From: Lachnospiraceae bacterium
Lineage (GTDB): Bacteria > Bacillota > Clostridia > Lachnospirales > Lachnospiraceae
DNA: 64,000 bases
NCBI GenBank assembly: GCA_017634975.1
Contig: JAGBMJ010000015.1
Coordinates: 62,001-126,000 of the forward strand
Direction: 5' to 3'
Shown here: positions 1 through 8,917 of the stretch, piece after piece
How positions within the stretch are numbered: the stretch's first letter is position 1
Layout of the letters: each line of letters begins with the position of its first letter
Translations under genes and position numbers: made by a program
Notes under the pieces: model-generated
The model's input: only the letters and a program-made list of their open reading frames with translations
Database searches by the model: none
Told to the model about the DNA's origin: nothing

Positions 1-1
1 G

Positions 2-337
2 GAGATCCTCGAGGCACTTTATCATATTGAAAAATCGTATGGTGAGGAACTGACGCTGGAGGCGATGGCTGCGGAGGCGGGGTTTTCCACAGCGTATTTT
101 TCGCGGCAGTTCAAGGCACAGCTCGGAGTGCCTTTTTCGGAATATCTGACCAATGTGCGTGTGCGCCATGTGCAGGAACTGCTGACACAGACGGACCGGT
201 CCATCTCGGAGATCGCGCTGGAGACCGGCTTCTGTAACGGGGACTATCTGGCGGCACGTTTCCGGCAGCGCGTAGGGATGACACCTACGGCCTATCGGAA
301 AAATCTCAGGAAGAGAAAAACTCCGAAACAAAAGTGA
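2..337 (+). CDS. AraC-family transcriptional regulator, C-terminal DNA-binding part (5' truncated)
   Basis: The reading frame is already open at the window edge and runs to a TGA at 335-337, giving about 111 residues of the C-terminal part. They form the two helix-turn-helix motifs of an AraC/XylS DNA-binding domain: first helices around AAEAGFSTAYFSRQFK, second around ISEIALETGFCNGDYLAARFR, ending in the family signature VGMTPTAYRK. A basic tail (RKRKTPKQK) closes the protein. The sensor domain lies outside the window, so the ligand is unknown. In this kind of organism such regulators often control sugar-use genes, but no target can be assigned. Family call is firm. Confidence 0.9.
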   Translation, partial: EILEALYHIEKSYGEELTLEAMAAEAGFSTAYFSRQFKAQLGVPFSEYLTNVRVRHVQELLTQTDRSISEIALETGFCNGDYLAARFRQRVGMTPTAYRKNLRKRKTPKQK

Positions 338-395
338 AAAAAGTATAATTTTTCAAAAATCCCGGCCTGCGCTTGCACTTTGCTTGCACTTTGTG

Positions 396-404
396 TGTTA
401 TGAT
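396..404 (+). promoter_or_regulatory. Extended -10 promoter candidate for the lipoprotein at 482
   Basis: TGTTATGAT is an extended -10 (TGnTATGAT). A tandem pair of TTGCAC hexamers lies upstream at 373-378 and 384-389, but neither is at the ideal 17-bp spacing, so the call rests on the extended -10. Confidence 0.35.
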
Positions 405-481
405 CGGTCTTGTCGAACAGAGAAAAAGGAAAAAATAAAGAAACGACAACAGGTAAAGGTAAGAAAAGGAGGAAAGGGAAT

Positions 482-1507
482 ATGAAAAAGAGAATTTTGT
501 TGTTGGCAGTAATGGGAGTGATGAGTGCAGCGATGCTTGCCGGGTGTGGCGAGAAAGCGGCTCCGGCGGAGAACTCTGCCGTACAGACGAACCCGGAGGT
601 AACGGAGGCACCCGAGACAACAGAAGCGCCAAAGGGCGAAGGAGCAGAAAATCCGGGAGAGGTTGGCATGGCAAATCCCTGGAGAGACAGTACAGAGGAA
701 GAAGCAAAAGAGCTGATCCCGCGGATGTTTGCCGTACCGGATGGTGCAGAAGTGATTTCCTGGATGGTGCTGGATGATCCGACGGAGGCAAACGGGAAGT
801 CGGATCCGCTGGTGGATCTGCAGTTTACTATGGATGGCAGGATCTTTGATGCCAGAGCGCAGATAACAGGAGATGATTATCTGGATCTGTCCGGGCTTTA
901 TTATGACTGGACGGTGGAAGATGATGTGACCCTGGCAAAATGGGGTTTTGGTAATATGCAGGGCAAGACGTTCCGCAGTATCAACGAAAACGGCATGGTG
1001 GATCTGCTCACCTGGTACGATACGGAGATCGGCATCTCCTATGCTCTGTCGGTTGCCGCAGAGGATCTGGACGGATTTGACATTCAGGCGGTTGCAGAGC
1101 AGATGTACAATGCGGACAATGAGCCGCTTTCCGGCTATACCTTAAAGGATGATACGGAGTATTGTACGGAACAGATTCAGATCGCTATGGCGCAGGCGCT
1201 TATGGATGCTTACGAAGAGTCGGGAGCCGAAGCGGAATCGATCACCGTTATCGTGGATAAGATCTACGACAGCGAGACGGAAGCGGAGTGCGAGCCGGTA
1301 GCGGAGATGAATCTGGGCAAGGATGCGGCGGCTTTTGAATGCCATTGCGAGGTCGTTCCGGCAGAAGGCGCGGATGTCAATATTCTGATGGGCGCTAACG
1401 GAGTGCAGGATGAGGAGACCGGGGTGATCACCGTATATCTTCTGGGTGTGCTTGTTACAAAGGAAGACGGCAGCTATGCTGTAGAAAATCTGGGTACCGG
1501 CTGGTAA
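482..1507 (+). CDS. Lipoprotein of unknown function with TEAP linker
   Basis: A 341-residue secreted lipoprotein. The signal peptide ends in a lipobox (MLAGC, lipidated Cys22), followed by a disordered Thr/Glu/Ala/Pro linker (VTEAPETTEAP) and a globular acidic domain of about 280 residues that I do not recognise. The ATG at 482 is chosen because AAGGAGG lies 9 bases upstream and the signal peptide starts there; the same frame is open further upstream but lacks a ribosome site. It stands alone between the AraC gene and a terminator at 1537-1566. Similar linkers occur in the lipoproteins at 6071, 50747 and 57021, which suggests a lineage-specific cell-surface set. Function unknown. Confidence 0.8.
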   Translation: MKKRILLLAVMGVMSAAMLAGCGEKAAPAENSAVQTNPEVTEAPETTEAPKGEGAENPGEVGMANPWRDSTEEEAKELIPRMFAVPDGAEVISWMVLDDPTEANGKSDPLVDLQFTMDGRIFDARAQITGDDYLDLSGLYYDWTVEDDVTLAKWGFGNMQGKTFRSINENGMVDLLTWYDTEIGISYALSVAAEDLDGFDIQAVAEQMYNADNEPLSGYTLKDDTEYCTEQIQIAMAQALMDAYEESGAEAESITVIVDKIYDSETEAECEPVAEMNLGKDAAAFECHCEVVPAEGADVNILMGANGVQDEETGVITVYLLGVLVTKEDGSYAVENLGTGW

Positions 1508-1536
1508 ATAACGATCGGGTGTTGGGGGATACAGAC

Positions 1537-1566
1537 GGCCCTGCCTTGCGGCAGGGCTGTTTTTGT
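1537..1566 (+). terminator. Intrinsic terminator
   Basis: An 8-bp perfect stem GCCCTGCC / GGCAGGGC (1538-1545 / 1550-1557) with loop TTGC, followed by a T-rich run. It ends the lipoprotein transcript. Confidence 0.85.
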
Positions 1567-1613
1567 GCTATTATTTTAGATTGAAATTTTATCGATACAA
1601 GAAGGTTAATGCT

Positions 1614-1913
1614 ATGTTGCTGTATATCGATCCCAGTGCCGTGACTTATATGATCCAGGCGGTGGCGGCGGTCGCGATCGCGGCCGGGGCTGCGCTGACG
1701 GTATTCCGCCACAAGATCGCGGCATTGTTCCGCAAAAACAGAGGTATCGAAAAACACCGGGAGATCCATCTGAAAAACGGCTGGGAGAATCTTTTTGAAG
1801 TTTCGGAGAAACAGAGTACGGATCCGGGCACCAATAAAAAGAAGACATCCGATAAAAAGAATACGGTGACGAAACAGAAGATGTATTCGGTTACGGAGGA
1901 TCTGTACCAATGA
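1614..1913 (+). CDS. Small single-span membrane protein coupled to the fusion protein downstream
   Basis: A 99-residue protein that opens YIDPSAVTYMIQ, continues with one hydrophobic helix (AVAAVAIAAGAALTVF, about residues 16-32), then a basic stretch (RHKIAALFRKNR) and a Lys-rich polar tail. ATG 1614 has AAGAAGG 8 bases upstream. The stop TGA overlaps the ATG of the next gene (ATGA at 1910-1913), so the two are translationally coupled. Short proteins beginning with an IDP motif plus one helix are often found beside sulfatase-type transferases; by position I infer a membrane partner of the 1378-residue protein. No enzymatic motif is visible. Confidence 0.75.
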   Translation: MLLYIDPSAVTYMIQAVAAVAIAAGAALTVFRHKIAALFRKNRGIEKHREIHLKNGWENLFEVSEKQSTDPGTNKKKTSDKKNTVTKQKMYSVTEDLYQ

Positions 1914-4900
1914 TGGCGCTGATCGGAAAATTCTTCGGTTTCTTTATGTACCATGGTTATCGCCTGCTGCATAACTATGGGCTTTCTATCATATTGTTCA
2001 CGTTGATCACCAAGATCATCCTGCTTCCCATTTCCATAATGGTGCAGAAAAACTCCATCAAGATGGTACAGATGTATCCGGAGCTGAACCGCATCAAGGC
2101 GAAGTGTTTCGGCAACAAGGATATGATCTCGGAGGAACAGTACAAGCTGTATAAGAAAAATCATTATCACCCCATGCTGGATCTGGTGCCGGTGATCGCG
2201 CAGCTTGTGATCCTGATGGGGGTGATCAATGTGATCTACCAGCCACTGACCTATCTGCTGCAGATGGGGCAGGAGCAGATCGATGCATGTCTTGCGGTAT
2301 TTCAGGGGCTGACCGGGATCTCTCCGGAGGTTTCTTCTGTACAGATCCGGCTGATCTCCTGGCTGCATCAGGGGAACAGGGAGGCGTTTCTGGCATGGGT
2401 TCCGGATTATACGGCGGTACCTTTGGGGCAGGCGGAGGATATGGCACTGCTGGATCACAGTCTGGCTGAGTGGATGCGCTCCTTTAACACTCCGGATCAG
2501 ACGGACGCGATGATGGCACTGAACCTGCACTTCTGCGGATTTGATCTGGGGCTGGTTCCGGGGGAAGCAAAGGGGATTTCTCTGTTGGTACCTGTGCTGG
2601 CAGCCGCCTCCTCATGGCTGATGTGTTTTACACAGAACCGCTCCAATGTATTGCAGAGCGAGCAGAGCAAAGCAAATCAGTGGACCACATTGCTGATCAG
2701 TGTAGGTCTGTCTTTGTATCTCGGATTGTTTGTGCCGGCCGGTGTGGGCTTCTACTGGATCATCAGCAACCTGTTCTCCATTGCGCAGATGTATCTGCTG
2801 AACTACTTCATCGATCCGAAAAAGTATATCGATTACGATGCGTTGGAAGAGAGCCGCAGGGAACTGGCGCAGATGCAGACTTTTTCTTCCGGGGAAAAGA
2901 AGGAACGCTCCAAAGAAGAGATCGCAAAAGAAATCGCGGATTACAAGCGCTTTCTGGCATATCCGGCCAAGCAGATCGTATTTTATTCCGAAAAGAACGG
3001 TTTCTATAAGTATTTCAGGGATGTGATCGAAGAAATCTTGGCGCATTCGGATGTGGTGATCCATTACATCACAAGTGATCCGAAGGATGAAGTGTTCAAG
3101 CTGCAGAGCGAGCAGTTTCAGGTATATTACATCAGCGAGAACAAGCTGATCGTATTGATGATGAAGATGGATGCAGATGTCGTCGTGATGACAACGCCGG
3201 ATCTGCAAAAGTATCATATCAAGCGTTCTCTGGTGCGGGACGACATCGAATATGTCTATATGGACCATGCGGTGGCCAGTGCAAACCTGACCCTGCGCAA
3301 GCATGCATTGGATCATTTCGATACGATCTTTGCGACGAATGAAAAGATGGCGCAGGAGATCCGCGCGATGGAGGAAACTTACAAGCTTCCGAAAAAGACC
3401 ATCGTTAAATCCGGGTATTCCCTGATCGACAATATGATCGCAGCCTATCGGGAAGAGCATGGAGAAGAGGATCTCGCAGGCAGCTTTATCGCGATGCAGC
3501 CCCAGATCCTGATCGCTCCGTCATGGCAGGAAGACAACCTGATGGACAGCTGCATCGAAAAGATGCTGGATGCGCTGGGCAGCGGTCAGTACCATATCAC
3601 GGTGCGTCCGCATCCGCAGTATGTACGGCATTTTGAAGAGAAGCTGAAAGTGCTGGCAAAGAAATACGAGAACAATCCGAACATTGAGCTGCAGACGGAT
3701 TTTTCTTCCAACAAGACGGTTTTTGATGCGGATGTACTGATCACCGACTGGTCGGGCATTGCCTACGAATACGCATTCACGACTTTGAAACCGGTGCTCT
3801 TTATCAATACGCCGATGAAGGTGATGAACCCGGATTACAAAGAGATCGATGTGGTGCCTTTTGATATCGAAGCCAGAGATCAGGTGGGCATCTCCGTGGA
3901 TACGGATGCGCTGGATACGCTGCAGGATGCGGTATACCGCCTGCTGACGGAGGAGGTATATTCCAAAGATGCGCTGGAGAAAGTACGGGAAAAGTACCTG
4001 TACCATGTGGGCAGCAGTGCGGAAGTCGGGGCGAAGTATCTGCTGCACGAACTGATCGAAGCAACGAAGAAGGATGTTGTGTCGGAAGACACAGCCTCTG
4101 CCCACCCTGTGAAGGAGAGGGATTCCGAAAGGACGGATAAGGCGACTTCTTTCCGGAACCGTTTCCCGGCTTCTGCTCTGATCCTGGCATTTCCGGTAAT
4201 GATGGTCTGGATCCTGGGACCTTTGGAGATCTATGCCGGTAATGTGGGTGAGCTGTTTTTCGGCACCGGTGATTTCTTCTGGATGTTTCTGGCAGCATCC
4301 CTGGCGGCGGTTGCTGTCGGGGCAGGGATCCTTTCTCTGCTTCCGGATAAAGTGCGACGCTTCCTGCATACCCTGATCTTTGCCGTGAGTCTGTGCTGTT
4401 ACGTTCAGAATCTGTTCCTGAACATGGAGCTGATCAAGACGGATGGCAGCAAGGTGGATTGGAGTCTGTACAGCGGTTATTCCAATTGTACGATCCTTGT
4501 ATGGATCAGCCTGATCATCACGGTTTTTGTTCTCCTGCAATGGGGAACGTGGAAGCGTCCGGTAATCCTGACGTTGATCATCGGATGTTTTGCCTGGCTG
4601 ATATTGCAAAATGATATGAGTGACGGGAAAAAGGTCATAACCTGCGTTGTGATCTGTATCGTCTGCGCGGTCCTGCTCTGGGTGGATGGTATGTGGAATG
4701 AGCTTGGCCGGTTCCGGAAGGAGCATACGGATCCGAAAGATCACCGCGGAACGGTTACGGTCTTTTTGAGTGCGTTTCTTCTTCTGGTCCAGACCGTCGC
4801 CGTGATCAGTCTGCTCGTCACCAATCCGTACAGTGTCAGCGCAGGAGCCCGCAGGATGTATGTGCTGTCGAGTGAGAAAGAGTTTAGTGTGGCGCCCGGG

Positions 4901-6046
4901 AAAAATATCATCGTACTGATCCTGGACCGTTACGGAAACAAGGCATATGAAAATATGCTGGAGGAGGAGCCGGAGGCGGGAGAGATCCTGAAGGATTTCA
5001 CTTTTTATAACAATGCCAACAGCGAGTATAACTATACATTTCCGTCGCTTACCCATATGCTGACCATGGCGGATCCGATGGTCAGCAGCACTACGACAGA
5101 TCAGTATAAGGAACAGGCGTGGTCATCGAACGGATTTGGATGTTCCGAAGATTTTCTTGAGCGTCTGCATAAAAAAGGTTATACCTACAACTTTTATACC
5201 GGTTCCGGCAGCGCCATCTATAAGGATGCTTCTTACCTGCAGGGCAGTGTGGATAATGTGGAGGAAATGGACGCGACATCTTACCGGATCGATCATGGGT
5301 ATATGTTTTATATCATGACCAAATCCAGCCTGCTCAAATATGCACCCTATCCGCTGAAGCCGTATCTGGAGATCCAGAGCTTTTACTATGACGGCATTGT
5401 ATCTTTTGAGGGGATGGATTACTGTATCTCTGATAACGGTGAATATTACAGTATTCTGAAAGAGCGGGGTCTTGCGGTGGATGAGAGTATGGAGAATGCG
5501 CTGATCATTACGCATTTAAGCGGTATCCACAATCCGCTGACCATCAATGAAAAAGCGGAATCCGTACCGGCGGATACGGTAACGACGATGCAGGTGCAAA
5601 AAGGTCTGAATGTGATCCTTGAGGAGTATCTGCAGCAGCTGAAAGAACTGGGGGTATATGACGACGCAACGATCATCATTACCGCCGATCACGGACAGTA
5701 TCTGGATACACTGGATCTGCAGCCGATCTATTTCCTGAAACCTGCGGGACAGACCCGGGATAAAATGAGCGTGAATACGGCACCGATCAGCAGCGGGGAT
5801 TTTCTTCCGACAATACTGGAACTGACCGGCGAAAAGGGTGCGCTTCAAGAGCATTCTATCATGCTGGGATTTACCACGCATAAATCCATCTTTGCGTGGG
5901 AGCCGGGAGATATGCGGGAACGGACCACATCCTATCTTCATAACGGGCTGGATACCTACCGTTATACCGGGGATCGGGATGATCTGACGGATGCTGTGGA
6001 AAAGGGGATATTCGAACATACGGATACACCATATGATTGGGATTAA
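1910..6046 (+). CDS. YidC/Oxa1-like - glycerophosphotransferase-like - membrane - LtaS/sulfatase-like fusion protein
   Basis: A 1378-residue protein in one uninterrupted frame. Residues 1-310 resemble YidC/Oxa1/SpoIIIJ: helix SIILFTLITKIILLPISI, then QKNSIKMVQMYPELNRIKAK, then the paired cytoplasmic segment and later helices. The groove arginine of YidC appears to be Lys35. Residues 345-720 resemble CDP-glycerol glycerophosphotransferases (TagB/TagF type): TVRPHPQY and ADVLITDWSGIAYEYA near the C-end. Residues 750-985 hold about six membrane helices. Residues 1000-1365 are an alkaline-phosphatase/sulfatase fold as in LtaS: VLILDRYGN (metal-binding Asp1006), YTFPS (candidate nucleophile Thr1043), ITHLSG (His1202) and TADHGQ (Asp1260, His1261). 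Inferred job: making or attaching glycerol-phosphate on a surface polymer, with the YidC-like part as membrane platform. It is coupled to 1614-1913 and followed after 24 bases by a lipoprotein. Confidence 0.8.
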   Translation: MMALIGKFFGFFMYHGYRLLHNYGLSIILFTLITKIILLPISIMVQKNSIKMVQMYPELNRIKAKCFGNKDMISEEQYKLYKKNHYHPMLDLVPVIAQLVILMGVINVIYQPLTYLLQMGQEQIDACLAVFQGLTGISPEVSSVQIRLISWLHQGNREAFLAWVPDYTAVPLGQAEDMALLDHSLAEWMRSFNTPDQTDAMMALNLHFCGFDLGLVPGEAKGISLLVPVLAAASSWLMCFTQNRSNVLQSEQSKANQWTTLLISVGLSLYLGLFVPAGVGFYWIISNLFSIAQMYLLNYFIDPKKYIDYDALEESRRELAQMQTFSSGEKKERSKEEIAKEIADYKRFLAYPAKQIVFYSEKNGFYKYFRDVIEEILAHSDVVIHYITSDPKDEVFKLQSEQFQVYYISENKLIVLMMKMDADVVVMTTPDLQKYHIKRSLVRDDIEYVYMDHAVASANLTLRKHALDHFDTIFATNEKMAQEIRAMEETYKLPKKTIVKSGYSLIDNMIAAYREEHGEEDLAGSFIAMQPQILIAPSWQEDNLMDSCIEKMLDALGSGQYHITVRPHPQYVRHFEEKLKVLAKKYENNPNIELQTDFSSNKTVFDADVLITDWSGIAYEYAFTTLKPVLFINTPMKVMNPDYKEIDVVPFDIEARDQVGISVDTDALDTLQDAVYRLLTEEVYSKDALEKVREKYLYHVGSSAEVGAKYLLHELIEATKKDVVSEDTASAHPVKERDSERTDKATSFRNRFPASALILAFPVMMVWILGPLEIYAGNVGELFFGTGDFFWMFLAASLAAVAVGAGILSLLPDKVRRFLHTLIFAVSLCCYVQNLFLNMELIKTDGSKVDWSLYSGYSNCTILVWISLIITVFVLLQWGTWKRPVILTLIIGCFAWLILQNDMSDGKKVITCVVICIVCAVLLWVDGMWNELGRFRKEHTDPKDHRGTVTVFLSAFLLLVQTVAVISLLVTNPYSVSAGARRMYVLSSEKEFSVAPGKNIIVLILDRYGNKAYENMLEEEPEAGEILKDFTFYNNANSEYNYTFPSLTHMLTMADPMVSSTTTDQYKEQAWSSNGFGCSEDFLERLHKKGYTYNFYTGSGSAIYKDASYLQGSVDNVEEMDATSYRIDHGYMFYIMTKSSLLKYAPYPLKPYLEIQSFYYDGIVSFEGMDYCISDNGEYYSILKERGLAVDESMENALIITHLSGIHNPLTINEKAESVPADTVTTMQVQKGLNVILEEYLQQLKELGVYDDATIIITADHGQYLDTLDLQPIYFLKPAGQTRDKMSVNTAPISSGDFLPTILELTGEKGALQEHSIMLGFTTHKSIFAWEPGDMRERTTSYLHNGLDTYRYTGDRDDLTDAVEKGIFEHTDTPYDWD

Positions 6047-6070
6047 ATACAGACAGGAGGCGGTGACAAA

Positions 6071-7654
6071 ATGAAAAAGAAAGCATTTGCACTGGTAATG
6101 ATCACCATGCTGCTGGCAGGATGCGGGCAGGAAGGGAGCACCCGCGGGAAAATGCCGGAAGCGGAAGATACGGTGGAAGCGCCGAAAACAGAGGAAGTGA
6201 AAGAAGAACCGACTGCGACACCCACGGAAGAGGCAGCGCCCGCAGCCGGGGAAGAAGTGTTGTGGGTACCGATGAGTGCGGAAGAACTGGAACAGATCCG
6301 GGGATATATGATCGATGCGGAGAATGGTTTTTTCTTGTCGGATTACTGTACGCCGGAGATGATCGACTGGAATGAGGTGTGTTACTGCGGGGCGGGGATC
6401 GGCTTGCCCATATCGGATAAGCTGTACGATACGATCGAAGCACAGGAGGAGGACATTTATACAGATGTGACGGCCATCAGCGGCAATGATCTGAAGGAGT
6501 TTGTGTTGCGGACGACCGGAACGGACTATGACGTTGCACAGAGACCTTTGACCTGGACGTATCTGTATGACGAAGATGTATACTATTCGATGCACGGGGA
6601 CACCAATTATCAGCCGATCGAATTCACAAGGGGCGAGGCGAACGGAGATATTTACCGTCTGTATTACAACCGGTATGATTTTGGTGTGGATGATGAACTG
6701 GAATATGTGATGACGGCGCAGATTTCCGGAGATAACCAGTGGATGTATCTGTCCAATCTGCCGTCGGATAAGCCTACACAGGCAAGCCTGCTTTCCATGA
6801 GTTTTTATGAGGATAAAGCGGCAATGGAGGGATATGCACCGAAGGATTATGTGGAGATTCCCGGGGACTTGTCTCCGGAACCCGAACCCTGGTACTGGGT
6901 GCTTTTATTCGCACTGGAGGATGATACGCATATTGCGCTGCACAGTGCGGATGTCAGCACGGATATGGGTGAGCAGCTGGTGTGGGACGGGATCTTCCTG
7001 CCGGGACAGGAACTGTATCAGACGGTACTGGATCGAGGGGAATCCGTTGCGGTACGGGTGAATCTGCCGTGGAATCCGCGCATTCATCTGAGTGTGGACA
7101 GCGGTAATTTTTATGGGGAATATTTCTTCGGACAGGATAACTGGCGACATCTGTGGACGGAGGAGCGGCCGATGCCGGATATGCCGGTGATCGGACATGA
7201 TTTTGTGGCTGAGGGACGCGGTCCCGAACCGCAGAACAACATTCAGTTTTTCCGGATGATGGACGGAGACTGGATCTGGTTTGATCAGAACGGGGAGCCG
7301 GCAGCCGTGCTGTCATATCAGTTCAATCCGGGGCAGCTGGTGATCCGGACGGAGGAAAACTATTATGAACTGTGGGTGAATATGGAGCATATTCTGGTGC
7401 CGGACAGCGCAGCCGCAGACGGGATCAGTCTTTCCTGCTATGATACGGAGAGCTTATCACAGTTTCCGACGGACGATTATGATCCGGATGCGCTGGGAGA
7501 CTATCTGGTGGAAGTCTCTCATGCAAAGGGCCTGCAGACGATCACACTGGTACAGGCCAATAACGGAGACGGGATCCTGTCTTATCTGATCCCCGGGGCA
7601 GATCATACAACAACATCGTTTACGTTTACCCGATATATGGGTGTGGCCGAATAG
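6071..7654 (+). CDS. Lipoprotein of unknown function
   Basis: A 527-residue lipoprotein: signal peptide with lipobox LLAGC (Cys18), a Glu/Thr/Ala/Pro linker to about residue 60, then an acidic, Trp/Tyr-rich domain rich in predicted beta strands. ATG 6071 has AGGAGG 10 bases upstream. It lies 24 bases after the fusion protein and 16 bases before the Nudix gene, so all probably share one transcript. The mature part is exported and anchored to the outer face of the membrane, where it could assist the surface-polymer activity proposed for the fusion. I do not recognise the domain. Confidence 0.75.
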   Translation: MKKKAFALVMITMLLAGCGQEGSTRGKMPEAEDTVEAPKTEEVKEEPTATPTEEAAPAAGEEVLWVPMSAEELEQIRGYMIDAENGFFLSDYCTPEMIDWNEVCYCGAGIGLPISDKLYDTIEAQEEDIYTDVTAISGNDLKEFVLRTTGTDYDVAQRPLTWTYLYDEDVYYSMHGDTNYQPIEFTRGEANGDIYRLYYNRYDFGVDDELEYVMTAQISGDNQWMYLSNLPSDKPTQASLLSMSFYEDKAAMEGYAPKDYVEIPGDLSPEPEPWYWVLLFALEDDTHIALHSADVSTDMGEQLVWDGIFLPGQELYQTVLDRGESVAVRVNLPWNPRIHLSVDSGNFYGEYFFGQDNWRHLWTEERPMPDMPVIGHDFVAEGRGPEPQNNIQFFRMMDGDWIWFDQNGEPAAVLSYQFNPGQLVIRTEENYYELWVNMEHILVPDSAAADGISLSCYDTESLSQFPTDDYDPDALGDYLVEVSHAKGLQTITLVQANNGDGILSYLIPGADHTTTSFTFTRYMGVAE

Positions 7655-7670
7655 GCGGGAGGATAAGAAA

Positions 7671-8282
7671 ATGGCAGAGAACAGAAACGAGCAGAAGAAT
7701 TTGGACAATGAAGCACTTGCCTGGACAGAGATCCGTACTGAGCATCTGGTGCAGGATGAATGGATCGATTTTCGACGGTCTGCTTATCGCTTTCCGGACG
7801 GGAGTGAATTTGAACCGTATTACAGTTACAGCCGCAGGGATTATGTGGTGATCGTGGCTTCCGATACCGAAGGAAAATATCTTTGCGTCCGGCAGTTCCG
7901 GCAGGGGATCAAACGGGTGACAACAGAGTTTCCCGCCGGAGGCATCGAGCGCAAGGACGGGAAGGAATACGGCGGTATGGACGGGTTTCTTGCGGAAGAG
8001 GCATTGAAGGCTGCGAAGCGGGAACTTCTGGAAGAGACCGGTTACGAATCGGACGAATGGACGCATCTGCTGACGATCCCGTCCAATGCAACGATGGCGG
8101 ATAACTATGCGCATCTGTATATGGCAAAGAATTGCCGGAAGGTAGCTTCCCAGTCACTGGATGAAACAGAGTTTTTGAATGTGATCCGCCTTTCGGAGCA
8201 GGAGATCGAAGAGATGGTACACAACGGATGCTTCGAGCAGGTGGCTCACGTGACCGCCCTGCTGCTGGCGCAGAAGAATTAA
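7671..8282 (+). CDS. Nudix hydrolase, ADP-ribose pyrophosphatase-like
   Basis: A 203-residue cytoplasmic Nudix protein. The Nudix box reads E-x7-RELLEETGY (AEEALKAAKRELLEETGY), preceded by TTEFPAGGIE as in ADP-ribose pyrophosphatases of the NudF type. The loop between the Gly and the box is longer than usual (RKDGKEYGGMDGF). The family hydrolyses nucleoside diphosphate-X compounds, typically ADP-ribose, in a Mg-dependent way. ATG 7671 is preferred to an upstream in-frame start because GGGAGG (7657-7662) precedes it by 8 bases. It is the last gene before a terminator at 8325-8364. Substrate not certain. Confidence 0.85.
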   Translation: MAENRNEQKNLDNEALAWTEIRTEHLVQDEWIDFRRSAYRFPDGSEFEPYYSYSRRDYVVIVASDTEGKYLCVRQFRQGIKRVTTEFPAGGIERKDGKEYGGMDGFLAEEALKAAKRELLEETGYESDEWTHLLTIPSNATMADNYAHLYMAKNCRKVASQSLDETEFLNVIRLSEQEIEEMVHNGCFEQVAHVTALLLAQKN

Positions 8283-8324
8283 ACCAGAGTAAACAATGCA
8301 GTAATATGCATCAAAACCGGGAAC

Positions 8325-8364
8325 AAAACCCGTAGCTGCGGTATATCGTGGCTACGGGTTTTTA
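8325..8364 (+). terminator. Intrinsic terminator after the Nudix gene
   Basis: The 11-bp stem AAACCCGTAGC / GCTACGGGTTT (8326-8336 / 8351-8361) encloses a 14-base loop and continues into a T run. It closes the transcript that starts upstream of the fusion protein. Confidence 0.8.
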
Positions 8365-8417
8365 AACTACAATATCATAAATCTTATGACTTTGCATTGA
8401 AATACGCATATATTCGG

Positions 8418-8446
8418 TGGAAAACATAGAAAAAGTGCCATATAAT
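8418..8446 (+). promoter_or_regulatory. Promoter for the cupin/PL26-like gene pair
   Basis: TGGAAA (8418-8423), 17-bp spacer, perfect TATAAT (8441-8446). It sits between the upstream terminator and the cupin gene. Confidence 0.55.
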
Positions 8447-8530
8447 AAACCCAGAAATGAAAAGAATTATGGAAAAGATACGTTTCGCGGTCGAAAGGGC
8501 TGTGATCGTAACATTTGAAAGGAGAAGCTT

Positions 8531-8872
8531 ATGCTGACAGCAAAAGACCAGGTGTGGGTTGCCAATGAGGAGATCGACGGACAGAAGGGCGGCGAAGGCG
8601 TGGTCCGGAAGGTTCTGGCGTATACGGACGAAGTGATGACCGTCGAGAACCATTTTGAGAAAGGGGCAGTGGGCGCACTGCATCATCACCCGCATACCCA
8701 GATCACCTATGTGGTGAAGGGAAAGTTCGAGTTTACCATCGGCGGAGAAAAGCGGATCGTACAGGCCGGCGATACGATGCTGAAAAAAGACGGGATCGAG
8801 CATGGATGTGTCTGTCTGGAGGAAGGGATCCTGGTGGATATCTTCTCACCGATGCGGGAAGATTTTGTCTGA
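8531..8872 (+). CDS. Cupin protein, KdgF-like (unsaturated uronate handling)
   Basis: A 113-residue single-domain cupin. Motif 1 is GALHHHPHTQITYVVKG (three metal-binding His positions and the Gln/Glu site); motif 2 is GDTMLKKDGIEHG. The C-end (DIFSPMREDF) matches KdgF, which speeds ring opening of 4,5-unsaturated uronates produced by pectin or alginate lyases. ATG 8531 follows AAAGGAG. The partner 45 bases downstream is a YetA/PL26-like protein, and a pectin locus lies 13 kb away, both consistent with the KdgF reading. Small cupins are hard to assign from sequence alone, so the specific role is an inference. Confidence 0.75.
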   Translation: MLTAKDQVWVANEEIDGQKGGEGVVRKVLAYTDEVMTVENHFEKGAVGALHHHPHTQITYVVKGKFEFTIGGEKRIVQAGDTMLKKDGIEHGCVCLEEGILVDIFSPMREDFV

Positions 8873-8917
8873 GAAACGAGATTGTTATGATACTATTATT
8901 CCGATAGGAGGATCCGA

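Noticed and set aside
8283-8530. Riboswitch in the leader of the cupin gene
   Set aside because: Only the terminator hairpin of the previous gene and a simple promoter are seen; no conserved aptamer pattern.
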